Source: Nitrososphaerota archaeon (GTDB lineage: Archaea > Thermoproteota > Nitrososphaeria > Nitrososphaerales > Nitrosopumilaceae). From it: a stretch of 63,463 nucleotides of DNA. How positions within the stretch are numbered: position 1 is the first letter of the stretch; each line of letters begins with the position of its first letter. This document shows positions 23,837 to 32,654 of this stretch, in pieces. The notes beneath the pieces are model-generated. The model searched no databases and had not been told where the DNA came from. It saw nothing but the letters and a program-made list of their open reading frames with translations. The position numbers and the translations under genes were made by a program. The stretch covers positions 1 to 63,463 of the forward strand of contig JACZSC010000001.1 of the NCBI GenBank assembly GCA_022574415.1, given 5' to 3'.

Positions 23837-24139
23837 ATGAATTACATAATTGATGAGTGTGTCAGCATAAAAACTAAAGAGCAGTTTAGAGTCAAGAACG
23901 TTAATGGTTTTGTTCACTCCATCAACGTTCTAGGTAAGGGAGCAACAGATGAAGAGGTTTTCGAGTTAGTTAAGAGGAATAAAGCAGGTTTAATCACACT
24001 TGATAAGAGATTTGCACTAAGTGTTCTTCAATCGGGTTATACGGTAATTCTACCAGGTCATGAGAATATACGAATTAAGCCAATTATTGACAAATCTCCA
24101 AAGTACTCTGATCCACTAACGTACTATTTGTTAGAGTGA
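23837..24139 (+). CDS. PIN-like (DUF5615-type) putative nuclease
   Basis: This 100-residue protein has the acidic first motif IIDECVS, GATDEEVFELVKRNKAGLITLDKRFAL in the centre and a final strand VILPGHENIRI. The order D-E, then D-E-E, then the T-x-D-x-D/R strand fits the Mut7-C/DUF5615 PIN-like RNase family, often toxins of toxin-antitoxin pairs. No classic antitoxin gene is adjacent. The micro-ORF operon 55 bases upstream is the only candidate partner. It marks the right end of the island. Confidence 0.7.
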   Translation: MNYIIDECVSIKTKEQFRVKNVNGFVHSINVLGKGATDEEVFELVKRNKAGLITLDKRFALSVLQSGYTVILPGHENIRIKPIIDKSPKYSDPLTYYLLE

Positions 24140-24334
24140 TAAGGTCATAATTCCATGATTTTTCCTTTAATTTGATAACGTAACTATGTGGTCTATTGAA
24201 TTAAAAATTTTATATGCTAATTTTGTATCGTGTATTTCCAAAACTGCTTAAATTAGCTTAACCTACACCCAAATCACCCTAAGATTTTTTGTAAAATCAT
24301 AATAAGGCAATGTTTTGTTATTAACAAGTTTATC

Positions 24335-25246
24335 ATGATGCAAAATACTGCAATTGCAAAACAACGTTGTCCATCTTGTGGCAAAAGAAAGATTGTAACT
24401 GATGAAAACTCTGGTGAGTTGTTTTGTGCTTTTTGCGGTTTAGTAATTAATGACAAAATAGAAGATGCTGGCGCAGAGTGGAGAACATTTTCAAATGAAG
24501 CACCTGCTAGGAATAGAGTAGGTATAGGTACTTCATTAACCATGCATGATATGGGTCTTTCAACTGTTATTGGTGCAGCTAACAAAGATTCAACAGGAAA
24601 ACCACTTTCTGCGAGCATGAAGAGTTCAATTGAAAGACTACGAACTTGGGACAGTAGAACACAAGCTCATTCTTCTTCAGACAGAAACCTAAGACAGGCT
24701 TTGAATGAAATGGACAAATTAAAAGATAAGCTTGCACTTGCTGATGCGGTAATTGAAAAGGCAGCATATATTTACAGAAAGGCAATGGAGAAAAAATTAG
24801 TAAGAGGTAGATCAATTCAAGGTCTTGTTGCAGCATGTTTGTATGCTGCATGTAGAAACACAGAAACACCACGAACTCTTGATGACGTTGCAAAAGGAAT
24901 TAACATTAGGAGAAAGGATGTTGCCAGATGTTATCGTTTACTTTATAGAGAATTAGAATTCAAAATGCCTGTCGTTGATCCTGTTAAAGCAGTTTCTAGA
25001 ATTGCAAGCATTGTTGAACTAGGTGAAAGAAGTAAAAGAAAAGCGGTTAATATTTTAAATCAGGCGAAAAAAATTGGGCTTGTTGCTGGAAAGGATCCAA
25101 TGGGAATGGCAGCAGCCGCACTTTATATTGCGTGTATAACTTCTGGCGAAGTAAAATCTCAGAAACAGATCTCAATGGCATCTGGTGTTACTGAAGTTAC
25201 TATAAGAAACAGATGTGCCGGATTGAGAAAAATGCTTCAAGATTAG
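24335..25246 (+). CDS. tfb: Transcription initiation factor IIB (TFB)
   Basis: TFB binds TBP-TATA complexes and the BRE and recruits RNA polymerase. The N-terminal zinc ribbon has CPSCGKRK and CAFCGLVI, then the B-reader segment, then two cyclin folds (about residues 105-200 and 205-300), with QGLVAACLYAACR and GMAAAALYIACI as the matching core helices. Length 303 residues is normal. A second ATG immediately follows the first, so the start is uncertain by one codon. The 195-base upstream region carries a small GATTTT/AAAATC hairpin and AT-rich promoter sequence. Confidence 0.97.
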   Translation: MMQNTAIAKQRCPSCGKRKIVTDENSGELFCAFCGLVINDKIEDAGAEWRTFSNEAPARNRVGIGTSLTMHDMGLSTVIGAANKDSTGKPLSASMKSSIERLRTWDSRTQAHSSSDRNLRQALNEMDKLKDKLALADAVIEKAAYIYRKAMEKKLVRGRSIQGLVAACLYAACRNTETPRTLDDVAKGINIRRKDVARCYRLLYRELEFKMPVVDPVKAVSRIASIVELGERSKRKAVNILNQAKKIGLVAGKDPMGMAAAALYIACITSGEVKSQKQISMASGVTEVTIRNRCAGLRKMLQD

Positions 25247-25254
25247 AAAATCTG

Positions 25255-25812
25255 TTATTCAAATTCTGGCAGAACATCGGTTCCTTGTCGTCTGGTTACC
25301 AGAAATATTCCAATTGTAAATCCGGCCTGATAAAATGCATACATTAGAATTTGAAAAACTGTAGGTACAAAATCTGTAAATCTACCAATTCCAGCTACTA
25401 GTACTGTAATCACACTAACAGTGAATACGAAATAACGAGCTGGTTTTGATAATTCGGCAGAACGCAAAAATAGTATAACAGTAATCGAGATAAACATTAC
25501 AACAATCGTTGCAAACCCAGCATTCAACCCCAAGACATTAATCAAAAGGGTGTAACCTTCCTCAGTGGTTGTGGGTACTGTGAAATTGGCAATTGTGAGT
25601 TTTTCAGGCACTGCAAATTTCAACACGCTCGCCAAAGCATTGAAAGAAAAAAGTAGCAGAAGGGTAAAAGAAACGATTCTTGCATGACGTTTTAGTCCAG
25701 GAAATCTTTTTCGAACGCCTCTACCCAAAATTGAACCTTGTAAAATCCCAACACTCAGCACGACGGCGAATGAGATAAGAAAATTTTCTTCTGCAATTTC
25801 AAATAGACTCAT
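25255..25812 (-). CDS. Polytopic membrane protein of unknown function
   Basis: This 185-residue protein has about five hydrophobic helices (near residues 10-27, 43-62, 88-110, 124-144 and 150-170). There is no transporter signature, conserved histidine pattern or signal peptide. It is convergent with tfb, eight bases apart. No family is recognised. Confidence 0.65.
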   Translation of the reverse strand: MSLFEIAEENFLISFAVVLSVGILQGSILGRGVRKRFPGLKRHARIVSFTLLLLFSFNALASVLKFAVPEKLTIANFTVPTTTEEGYTLLINVLGLNAGFATIVVMFISITVILFLRSAELSKPARYFVFTVSVITVLVAGIGRFTDFVPTVFQILMYAFYQAGFTIGIFLVTRRQGTDVLPEFE

Positions 25813-25940
25813 TAGAATATAATTGAGTTAAAACAGATTCTAATTAATTTGAAAGATCACTATATTTTATCAATTGATCTTCCAATTTGAATTAGATCTG
25901 GATAAAATGTTTTAAAAGAATGATCAAATTGCGGATAGAT

Positions 25941-26007
25941 TCGATTCAGTTTCCCCAAGCGTTGTTCATTAGAATTTGTTTCTTGCTTCCTGCAGCCCCT
26001 GAATCGA
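25941..26007. ncRNA. Candidate structured RNA (nested inverted repeats)
   Basis: TCGATTCAG and CTGAATCGA form a perfect 9-base outer stem around about 49 bases. Inside, AAGC and GCTT can pair, and C-rich patches (TTCCCC, GCAGCCCC) make it GC-richer than the flanks. It lies in a 245-base gap between two minus-strand genes without any ORF. Strand and class are unknown. It could also be an operator. Confidence 0.3.
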
Positions 26008-26057
26008 GCCACCTCACATTTCACATAAAGAAATTTTCATGAAAGTTTAGAAATTTT

Positions 26058-26447
26058 TCAAAATGTTGTGACGTAATCTCTCAGATCTTTGATTAAATCC
26101 ATTATGGCAAAAGCAATTTTTGAGAAATCGATTTCGCATTCCCCTGATGCCAATAATACATCATCATCAGCTAATGGAAAACTCATGATGATTACTTTTT
26201 CTCTATACGACATGGCGAAATGAACACGTCCAAGCTCTTTATCAAAATCACGACGCATTCTAACACGAAGAGCTAATTCCATGAACATCATCTCATCATG
26301 TTTTGTCTCTTCGAGAGACTTGAGCCCCTCCTTCATTCCACCGGCAACGAGATGTCCTCTGTTGCTAATTATTCTAGCAGAACGCATTTTTGGATCTAAT
26401 TGCATGATTTTTTGACAAATTTTTTCCAATTCCTCTACGCTAACCAT
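26058..26447 (-). CDS. Roadblock/DUF6659-like protein, copy 1
   Basis: This 129-residue soluble protein has the alpha/beta pattern ARIISNRGHLVAGGMKEGLKSL ... GRVHFAMSYREKVIIMSFPL ... VLLASGE. This layout (a strand with a buried glycine turn, a helix, and a two-strand unit ending in I-x-S-F-P) matches thaumarchaeal DUF6659 proteins with a roadblock/LC7-like fold, which often regulate small GTPases. Two relatives lie at 31.8 and 32.7 kb. It is divergent from phaE. Confidence 0.6.
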   Translation of the reverse strand: MVSVEELEKICQKIMQLDPKMRSARIISNRGHLVAGGMKEGLKSLEETKHDEMMFMELALRVRMRRDFDKELGRVHFAMSYREKVIIMSFPLADDDVLLASGECEIDFSKIAFAIMDLIKDLRDYVTTF

Positions 26448-26500
26448 CGTTAAACATCTACTAGGGATCTATTTATTGCGATCTGTTTTACTAGAATGTT

Positions 26501-27076
26501 ATGAAATCTGAATCAACTCAGAATGTTGCAGAATATTACAAACATCTTTCCTTATTTTGGACTGACTTGATACACTTGATGTCAACAAAACCTCAAGCCA
26601 TGACATCGGTGGGTCCAATGAGAAATTTTGCTGAAAATTCTAAAAAAATTGCTGCTCAGTTAATTGATGCAAATGAAGACCTGATGGAATTCAACAAGCA
26701 CTTGGCCGAATACTATAAGCAATTAACTGATACTTGGATGGAATCACAAAAGAATGTAAACTTTAAAGCTCCTGAAATTCCAAATGATGCAGAGCAATAC
26801 GAGGCATACAAACGCGTCTGGATTGATATCTTTGATAATGACTTTACAGAATTATTCGATTCTGAAAAGTTTGGAGAAAATTATGGAAAACTTGTTGCAA
26901 AGGAATTAGAACTAACAAAACACTGGAATGGCATCATGGATGTAATGTTGAAATCTGCAAATCTTCCAAACAAGGAAGAGATTGATGAGGTATACAAAGA
27001 ATTACATTCCTTACGAAAACGAGTTTCAAAGCTTGAATCAGAAGCACACAAAAAGGTGAAGAAAAATGGCGAATGA
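26501..27076 (+). CDS. phaE: PHA synthase subunit PhaE-like
   Basis: This 191-residue helical protein of acidic composition (WTDLIHLMSTKP, YKQLTDTWMESQKN) ends in a coiled coil (ELHSLRKRVSKLESE). Class III polyhydroxyalkanoate synthases need such a PhaE partner to activate PhaC. It overlaps phaC by 11 bases, the usual gene order. The identification rests on context and helical pattern, as PhaE sequences vary widely. Confidence 0.82.
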   Translation: MKSESTQNVAEYYKHLSLFWTDLIHLMSTKPQAMTSVGPMRNFAENSKKIAAQLIDANEDLMEFNKHLAEYYKQLTDTWMESQKNVNFKAPEIPNDAEQYEAYKRVWIDIFDNDFTELFDSEKFGENYGKLVAKELELTKHWNGIMDVMLKSANLPNKEEIDEVYKELHSLRKRVSKLESEAHKKVKKNGE

Positions 27077-28130
27077 GATAAAGATTGATCCAAAAATTTT
27101 AGGTGAGATTCTAAAGTTTGGAAAGAATGTTATAGAAGCACCAAAGCTTGTTGCAGCTCCTGATGAAATCAAATTAGAAACGACACCATATGATGTTGCG
27201 CACAGAGAGGACAAGGTCAGACTGCTCCATTACAAATCAACTACAGAAAAGCAATCACACATTCCATTAGTTATTGTATATGCCCTTATCAACAGATACC
27301 ACATCTTGGATATTCATCCGAAAAAAAGTTGGGTAAGAAATCTACTAGATCAAGGTCTTGATGTGTATATGGTTGATTGGGGGACACCAACAAACATGGA
27401 CAGGTATTTGGATTTTGATGATTACGTAAACGGCTATCTAAATAATTGTGTGGAATTTGTCAAGGATGAGGCAAATGTAGACCAGGTTTCCCTACAGGGA
27501 TACTGTACTGGTGGGACAATAGCTACCATATATTCATCATTACACCCAGAAAATGTCAAGAACTTTGTTGCCACCGCACCGGTAATTGATGGCTGGCGCG
27601 ACACCACAGTGATTAGTAATCTGGCCAAGCACATTGATGTTGATCAGATGGTTGACAATATTGGTAACATGCCGCCAGAATTCATGTATTATTGCTTTTC
27701 TATCTTGAAACCATTTGAACAGGGAGTTGAAAAGTATGTGAAACTTTTCCAAAATATTGAGGACAAGAATTTTGTTGATAATTTTATGCGAATAGAAAAA
27801 TGGCTTAGTGATACTCCGCCAATTCCAGGAGAGTTATTCAGGCAGTGGATAAAGGACATTTATCAAAATAACCTCCTCATTCAGGATAAGATGTACGTAG
27901 GTGGGAAGCGCATCTCTCTCAAAAACATCAAGATGCCGTTATTCACCCAGGTTGCTGTTGGCGACCATCTAGTATCCCCAGAGTGCAGTATGCCGCTTCA
28001 TTATGCTGTAGCTAGTGAAGACAAAACACTTCGAGTTTACCCAACTGGCCATGTTGGGATGATTGCAAGCTCACTCTCGCAGAGAAAGGTTCTACCTGAG
28101 CTAGGTCAGTGGCTAAAAGAAAGATCTTAA
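27066..28130 (+). CDS. phaC: Class III polyhydroxyalkanoate synthase PhaC
   Basis: It polymerises hydroxyacyl-CoA into storage polyester. The 354 residues form an alpha/beta-hydrolase with nucleophile C147 in a lipase-like box GYCTGG, catalytic aspartate in VAVGDHLVSP and histidine in TGHVGMI. The conserved WGTP and W-L-K-E-R-S end are present. The length fits class III enzymes, which pair with PhaE encoded just upstream. Substrate is probably (R)-3-hydroxybutyryl-CoA, linking storage to the hydroxybutyrate carbon-fixation pathway. Confidence 0.93.
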   Translation: MANEIKIDPKILGEILKFGKNVIEAPKLVAAPDEIKLETTPYDVAHREDKVRLLHYKSTTEKQSHIPLVIVYALINRYHILDIHPKKSWVRNLLDQGLDVYMVDWGTPTNMDRYLDFDDYVNGYLNNCVEFVKDEANVDQVSLQGYCTGGTIATIYSSLHPENVKNFVATAPVIDGWRDTTVISNLAKHIDVDQMVDNIGNMPPEFMYYCFSILKPFEQGVEKYVKLFQNIEDKNFVDNFMRIEKWLSDTPPIPGELFRQWIKDIYQNNLLIQDKMYVGGKRISLKNIKMPLFTQVAVGDHLVSPECSMPLHYAVASEDKTLRVYPTGHVGMIASSLSQRKVLPELGQWLKERS

Positions 28131-28178
28131 AAAAAATTATAAAAAAGGGAAAAATGGATTTGGGGTTTAATCCAACAT

Positions 28179-28610
28179 CTAGTTGCTTCTGTTAGTAAAT
28201 GCAGAAATCCAAGATTGTAGTATGTTCTTGTTCAAATCAGCAAATGCTTTTGCATTATCGTTGAATGTCTTGATGTTTTGCTGTGCTGCGTCGATAGTTG
28301 CTAGTGCAATCTGGTTTTGTATTGTAGATGCTTTTACTAGTTCTTCTGTGGTATCACGGACTACTTTTAGTGCTGCATCAGGAACGTTGGTTGTGATTCC
28401 TGCTTTTCTTGCAAATTCTTTTTGTAGTGCGACTGAAGAGTTGAATATGTTCTCAATTGCTTGCAAGTATTCCTGTTGTACGTTAGTAACTGATTGATGA
28501 TAACGTGGTACTTGCTGTCTTATACCATAGAATAACTTGTCGACGTTTTGCTGATATACACCATAAATATCCTTTACAGTGCTTTGTGTTTTCTGCTCGG
28601 TTGTACTCAT
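28179..28610 (-). CDS. Phasin-like PHA granule protein
   Basis: This 143-residue protein is almost entirely alpha-helical and rich in Q, N and A (VYQQNVDKLFYGIRQQVP, TIDAAQQNIKTFNDNAKAFAD), with a pattern like phasins that coat PHA granules. It overlaps the phasin-AbrB gene by four bases and is convergent with phaC. The assignment depends on context and composition. Confidence 0.65.
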   Translation of the reverse strand: MSTTEQKTQSTVKDIYGVYQQNVDKLFYGIRQQVPRYHQSVTNVQQEYLQAIENIFNSSVALQKEFARKAGITTNVPDAALKVVRDTTEELVKASTIQNQIALATIDAAQQNIKTFNDNAKAFADLNKNILQSWISAFTNRSN

Positions 28611-29029
28611 TTTTTCACCTCCGCTTTTTTTGATTTTTTTGCTAAAGGAAGAATCATGACTTGAACCAAGTCACCTTCCCTTAATCCTAAGGCATCTCTT
28701 TCTGCCTCTGGAATCGAAATTCTTCCGTTGGTTCCAACGGATGTTTTGTAAGTTCCCCAACTCAGGAAGTTGGGCATGATTTGACCCATGTTGAAAAGGG
28801 TGTCCATTCCCTTTGCTTGGAAGTTTGCAAAATTTTTCATTAAATTTGTTTGAGTTTCAGATGCTTTGTCGGTGATCTCCTTTAGTGCCTCAACTGGATT
28901 AAACTCCGGGACTCTGTTTCCCATAAAGATTCCAAAGTTTTTCATAAATTCTGTTTGTGCTTTACCGCTTTTCTTGATCCATTCCGTGAACATTTCTGTT
29001 GGGTTGTATTGGTAATCATTACCACTCAT
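28607..29029 (-). CDS. Phasin-like protein fused to an AbrB/SpoVT domain
   Basis: The 140 residues comprise an N-terminal helical phasin-like part (about 1-85, with TEFMKNFGIFMGNRVPEF and the near-copy TNLMKNFANFQ) and a C-terminal AbrB-type swapped-hairpin domain (KTSVGTNGRISIPEAERDALGLREGDLVQVMI). Such a protein could both bind PHA granules and DNA, so that free protein represses the locus when granules are absent. Haloarchaeal PHA loci also use an AbrB-like regulator. It is the first gene of the minus-strand pair. Confidence 0.8.
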   Translation of the reverse strand: MSGNDYQYNPTEMFTEWIKKSGKAQTEFMKNFGIFMGNRVPEFNPVEALKEITDKASETQTNLMKNFANFQAKGMDTLFNMGQIMPNFLSWGTYKTSVGTNGRISIPEAERDALGLREGDLVQVMILPLAKKSKKAEVKK

Positions 29030-29072
29030 AGGTAATAGTAGGAAATGAGTGGTATATATAGACTTCGGTTGG

Positions 29073-29855
29073 CTATTCCCTCAAGAATTCCATTGCCACT
29101 CTAGCGAACGATTCTGGATCATCAACATAGGGGGTATGACCACATCCATCCATTCTGAAAAATCTGCAGTCCTTGATAGCTGCAACAAAACTATCTGCGT
29201 GTTTAATTGGGATTACGGGATCTAGAGCACCCCAAATTATCAGGGTTGGGGCAGTGATTGATTTGAGCTTGGTTATAATTTTTTTAGCATTTCTTAATCC
29301 CAACAGTGTTGACATGAATGCCATCTTTGCGTTTGGAAGCTTCATTCTTTCTATAAATCCTGTAATTATTTCAGGTGCTATCTCTTGTTCAGGAGTCGCC
29401 ATCATTTCAAATGCATTCTTTGCACTGTTCTCGTTTGGGTATAGTGCAGCCATGATGTATGCGTCTAATGCTGGTGTGGATGTTTTCGTCGTTCCTGATG
29501 GAGATGCCAAAATTAGCTTTTTGATGGAATCGTTATTTGATGCATATTCTACTGTGACTTGTCCTCCTAAAGATGAGCCAATTAGCATTGGTCTTTCTAT
29601 TTGAATCTCTTGGAGGAATTTTCCAAGAAAATCTGAAAAGAATTCTGGAGTATAATCAACTAGTGGTTTGTCGCTGTATCCAAAACCGATTAAATCTGGC
29701 ACTATTACTCGAAAATGCTTTTCGAAAAGAGGAATAACATATTCCCAACGTTCTGCCGATGCTCCCAGACCGTGAACCAGGATTAGGGGTTCTCCGGATC
29801 CTGTTTCCAAATAGCGAATTTTATTTTCATCGATCTTGATGAATTTTTCTTGCAA
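29073..29855 (-). CDS. Alpha/beta hydrolase, possible PHA depolymerase or hydrolase
   Basis: This 260-residue protein has oxyanion HGLG (LVHGLGASAERW), nucleophile elbow GSSLGGQ near residue 98, aspartate in WGALDPVIP and histidine in GCGHTPYVDDP, a complete catalytic triad. The family contains esterases and C-C hydrolases. Its position beside the pha genes suggests ester hydrolysis in polymer turnover, but the motifs alone do not decide the substrate. Confidence 0.82.
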   Translation of the reverse strand: MQEKFIKIDENKIRYLETGSGEPLILVHGLGASAERWEYVIPLFEKHFRVIVPDLIGFGYSDKPLVDYTPEFFSDFLGKFLQEIQIERPMLIGSSLGGQVTVEYASNNDSIKKLILASPSGTTKTSTPALDAYIMAALYPNENSAKNAFEMMATPEQEIAPEIITGFIERMKLPNAKMAFMSTLLGLRNAKKIITKLKSITAPTLIIWGALDPVIPIKHADSFVAAIKDCRFFRMDGCGHTPYVDDPESFARVAMEFLRE

Positions 29856-29960
29856 TTATTAAGCGACGATTAAATTTAGTAGATAAATATTTCCGTTTTT
29901 GATCGCGTGCTTTTAGGTAAATTTTAAGTAAATAATGAGGTATCATTGAGATATCAAACT

Positions 29961-30413
29961 CTAGATTAATCCCTGTTTCTCAAAGTATCTTTGATGGTGT
30001 TCCTCGGCCTTGAAAAATTCCTTTGCTGGAGTGATCTCGGTAACGATCTTTTTTTCTGGCATTGATTCCTGAAGATTTTTCATGGATTTCTTAGCAGCCT
30101 TTTCCTGTTCCAGATCATGATAAAATATTGCAGAACGATATTGCGTCCCAACGTCAGGTCCCTGCCTATTCAGAGTGGTAGGATTATGATTCTCCCAAAA
30201 AACTTTGAGTAGCTCAGCATATGAGATTTGTTCCGGATCATACTCCACCTGAACAGCCTCAGCATGTCCTGTTCTGTCGGTGCAGACATCCTCATAGCTC
30301 GGACTTGGCATCGTACCTCCCGTATAACCAGATGTTGCAGAGCTCACTCCCTTGACCTTTCGAAACAAGTCCTCAACATGCCAAAAGCATCCAGCTGCAA
30401 AGGTTGCCTTCAT
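29961..30413 (-). CDS. msrA: Peptide methionine sulfoxide reductase MsrA
   Basis: It reduces the S-form of methionine sulfoxide in proteins. Catalytic motif GCFW is at residues 8-11 with C9 as the reactive cysteine. The later signatures GYTGG, HAEAVQVEYDP and HHQRYFEKQGLI are complete. There is no second C-terminal cysteine, so recycling must use another thiol, a known variant. Length 150 is normal. It is a cytosolic single gene. Confidence 0.96.
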   Translation of the reverse strand: MKATFAAGCFWHVEDLFRKVKGVSSATSGYTGGTMPSPSYEDVCTDRTGHAEAVQVEYDPEQISYAELLKVFWENHNPTTLNRQGPDVGTQYRSAIFYHDLEQEKAAKKSMKNLQESMPEKKIVTEITPAKEFFKAEEHHQRYFEKQGLI

Positions 30414-30554
30414 GGAATGATTAGCAATATAATCAAATTAAAAGCATGCCACCCTGGAAGGGATATTACAGTCAATTAGTAATTTTTTGCACCTGGGGAA
30501 AAGATCTTTTCCATCCTCTTAATATGATAAATTCTTGTAGATACTGGTGTACAG

Positions 30555-31775
30555 ATGTATACGAAACTAGCTCTAGCATTAGCTGTATCATTAATCTTAG
30601 GTTTTACTATTCCGTCAGCTTCTGCCCATTATTTTGATGCTAACAAAATCAAAACGGTAGAGGACATTATAGATTATTGTGAGTTCTATTATGATGAGTA
30701 CAAACGCCTTGGAGAAAGTGCTCTGTACCTCCAACATAACTATGAGCCAAAACTGAGAGTTTGTATTAATCTATACTCCCATATTATTTGGCCAATCGAT
30801 CATCCAGATCGAACCAGAATTCTCGTTTCAGAAATTACAAAAATGCTTGGCAGTTCCGGATATGTCAAGGACAGACATCTGGGAGGTTTTGCAACATTTC
30901 CAGACTGGATCAAAGCTGATGCAAAGTTGTGGGTTTCTAAACAAATCACCGACAATCGTTTTGCATATGGAATTAGAGCTATCATTAATGCCGAAATTAT
31001 CAGCCCACCAATAATTCACCCAATGGAGGATAGGTTCTGCAACGATGTGATTTGTGTTGAAAAAGATGATTTTGTAAAGTATGCGATTTCAGATAATTAT
31101 CATAAAGATACAGTTATTGAAAAATACACAATATCTCAAGTTTCATTGACTCAGGTCAAAATTGATTTTGAAAAAACATCGCAAGAAGGTAGAGAAAGTA
31201 TCGAAATAACTGTGGACCAAGGAGGATCACTCTACGATATTTTGAGAGTTTTTGATGATGACTCCATTCAATGTCATCTTGGTAGTACGCTGGTAAAGGT
31301 AGATGGCATTCCAGAATGTCAGGACAATGATTCTGGCAGAATAACACAGCCCAAGAGTTCTCACACCCCCCACAAATTTGTCTATCCTATTCCGATTGAA
31401 GTTGGTGACAAGCTTGATGGAACCAATGGTGAGCTAACAGTAACTCATGAAGTTGTGACATCATTCAAGCATCTGCAAAGAGATGCCTTTGTTGCAAGGG
31501 ACTCTACTGGTAAATATTCTGAGATAATCGATGCAGAAACTGGTTTAATTCTATCATCAAAATTTGAAGATATTATAGTAATTCCTGTTTGGGAAAAAAC
31601 CGAATTAATTGATACCAACATCTTTGAAAAACAGGTCGGCATCCAATTGGTAGAGTTGGTGATTCCGGAATGGTGGAAGAAAAACACGTTATGGGTTTTA
31701 GATGGTTTGATCACAGAAGCTGATTATCTCAAAGCTTTGGAATATCTAATTGGTAAACAGATAATTCGAGTTTAA
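30555..31775 (+). CDS. Secreted thaumarchaeal surface protein with W-rich repeats
   Basis: This 406-residue exported protein has a clear signal peptide (about residues 1-24, ending ASAHYF). The segment IKADAKLWVSKQITDNRFAY and the C-terminal IPEWWKKNTLWVLDGLITEADY are divergent copies of the same W-x-K-x-x-x-x-W-V repeat found twice in the metalloprotease at 16 kb. This repeat is widespread in Nitrosopumilus-like proteins and may anchor them to the surface. The middle part (about 200-350) is beta-rich. The function is unknown. Confidence 0.75.
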   Translation: MYTKLALALAVSLILGFTIPSASAHYFDANKIKTVEDIIDYCEFYYDEYKRLGESALYLQHNYEPKLRVCINLYSHIIWPIDHPDRTRILVSEITKMLGSSGYVKDRHLGGFATFPDWIKADAKLWVSKQITDNRFAYGIRAIINAEIISPPIIHPMEDRFCNDVICVEKDDFVKYAISDNYHKDTVIEKYTISQVSLTQVKIDFEKTSQEGRESIEITVDQGGSLYDILRVFDDDSIQCHLGSTLVKVDGIPECQDNDSGRITQPKSSHTPHKFVYPIPIEVGDKLDGTNGELTVTHEVVTSFKHLQRDAFVARDSTGKYSEIIDAETGLILSSKFEDIIVIPVWEKTELIDTNIFEKQVGIQLVELVIPEWWKKNTLWVLDGLITEADYLKALEYLIGKQIIRV

Positions 31776-32153
31776 TCACTCTATTCCACTAAAAATTTCA
31801 ACGACATGAGCTGCCAGTGTTTCTATATTGGCAGAGGGTTCTGCAGAAATCAACAGAGTGGTTCGACTAACTGGGAATGGAAAGCTGATCAAAACTGCCT
31901 TGTCTCGCCTAGCAGCTAGATAATTGATTGGCCCAAGGCTTTGATCAAACTCTTTTCTGATAGAGGTCTTGGAAACAAATTCCATAAATGATTTCAGTTT
32001 AACCTCATCTCCCTCTAGAGGAGTTAGTCCTGGTTTGAATCCGCCAGAAATTATTTCGCCTTTCTCATCAAGTATTCCGGCAAACCGAATGGCATCTTCT
32101 TCAAAAAGTCTCTTACATTTTTCATCATAAATTTCTGTATGTATGTTTGTCAA
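31776..32153 (-). CDS. Roadblock/DUF6659-like protein, copy 2
   Basis: This 125-residue protein matches the copy at 26.1 kb in layout: FAGILDEKGEIISGGFKPGLTPL, EFDQSLGPINYLAARRDKAVLISFPFP and LLISAEPSANIETL. The D-x-x-L-G-x-I-x-Y and V-L-I-S-F-P motifs coincide. It is a probable member of a small-GTPase-regulator-like family. It ends directly against the convergent secreted-protein gene. Confidence 0.62.
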   Translation of the reverse strand: MTNIHTEIYDEKCKRLFEEDAIRFAGILDEKGEIISGGFKPGLTPLEGDEVKLKSFMEFVSKTSIRKEFDQSLGPINYLAARRDKAVLISFPFPVSRTTLLISAEPSANIETLAAHVVEIFSGIE

Positions 32154-32199
32154 TTTTATGAGATCTCATTTTGGAAAATAAAAACCTAGTCAAACGGAA

Positions 32200-32382
32200 C
32201 TACACGCCAAAGGATGGCTTTCCATCACATCTAGGACATTTCAATCCGTTAGTTTTCGAACCACACTTTTTACAGCGCTGTTCAAATGAAACAGCAGCGT
32301 ATGATGGAGTTCTCATTAGTTTAACAATCAAAGCTATCACAATCAAAACACCGACAACAATTCCAATCCAAACAAGAACCAT
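32200..32382 (-). CDS. Membrane-anchored zinc-ribbon protein (60 aa)
   Basis: The N-terminal transmembrane helix (about residues 4-23, GIVVGVLIVIALIV) is followed by a zinc ribbon CKKCGSKTNGLKCPRCDGKP. The four cysteines are spaced C-x2-C-x8-C-x2-C. It is probably anchored at the inner face of the membrane with the ribbon in the cytoplasm. The function is unknown. Confidence 0.75.
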   Translation of the reverse strand: MVLVWIGIVVGVLIVIALIVKLMRTPSYAAVSFEQRCKKCGSKTNGLKCPRCDGKPSFGV

Positions 32383-32425
32383 ACAGAATATTATTCATTG
32401 CTACTTATAATGACTCGTATTGATG

Positions 32426-32554
32426 TTACGGAAGTTTAGCGTCTTCAACACAATAATGATGAACCCAATTTCCATCATCATCCTTTGAGATTTCTTTTCC
32501 AGGTTTAATCACGTCACCACAAGAAATACAAGATGTTGTAAATTTTGCTTTCAT
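32426..32554 (-). CDS. Small zinc-finger protein (42 aa)
   Basis: Forty-two residues encoded on the minus strand: CISCGDVIKPGKEISKDDDG then WVHHYCVEDAKLP. The C-x2-C ... H-x2-C arrangement resembles a half LIM or PARP-type finger. Similar 40-residue proteins are common in this group. Confidence 0.65.
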   Translation of the reverse strand: MKAKFTTSCISCGDVIKPGKEISKDDDGNWVHHYCVEDAKLP

Positions 32555-32654
32555 AGAACCATTATGGCATTAATTCTAAAAAGGTCTTGGATTGAATTTG
32601 TGTTAACCATTGGTTAGCTAAAAGAAGAAAAAATAGGAAAGAGAGTTTTCCTGA

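Noticed and set aside
25941-26007. tRNA or SRP RNA
   Set aside because: TTCGATTC resembles a T-loop, but no acceptor, D or anticodon stems fit, and the fold is too short for SRP RNA. It is kept only as an unnamed candidate RNA.
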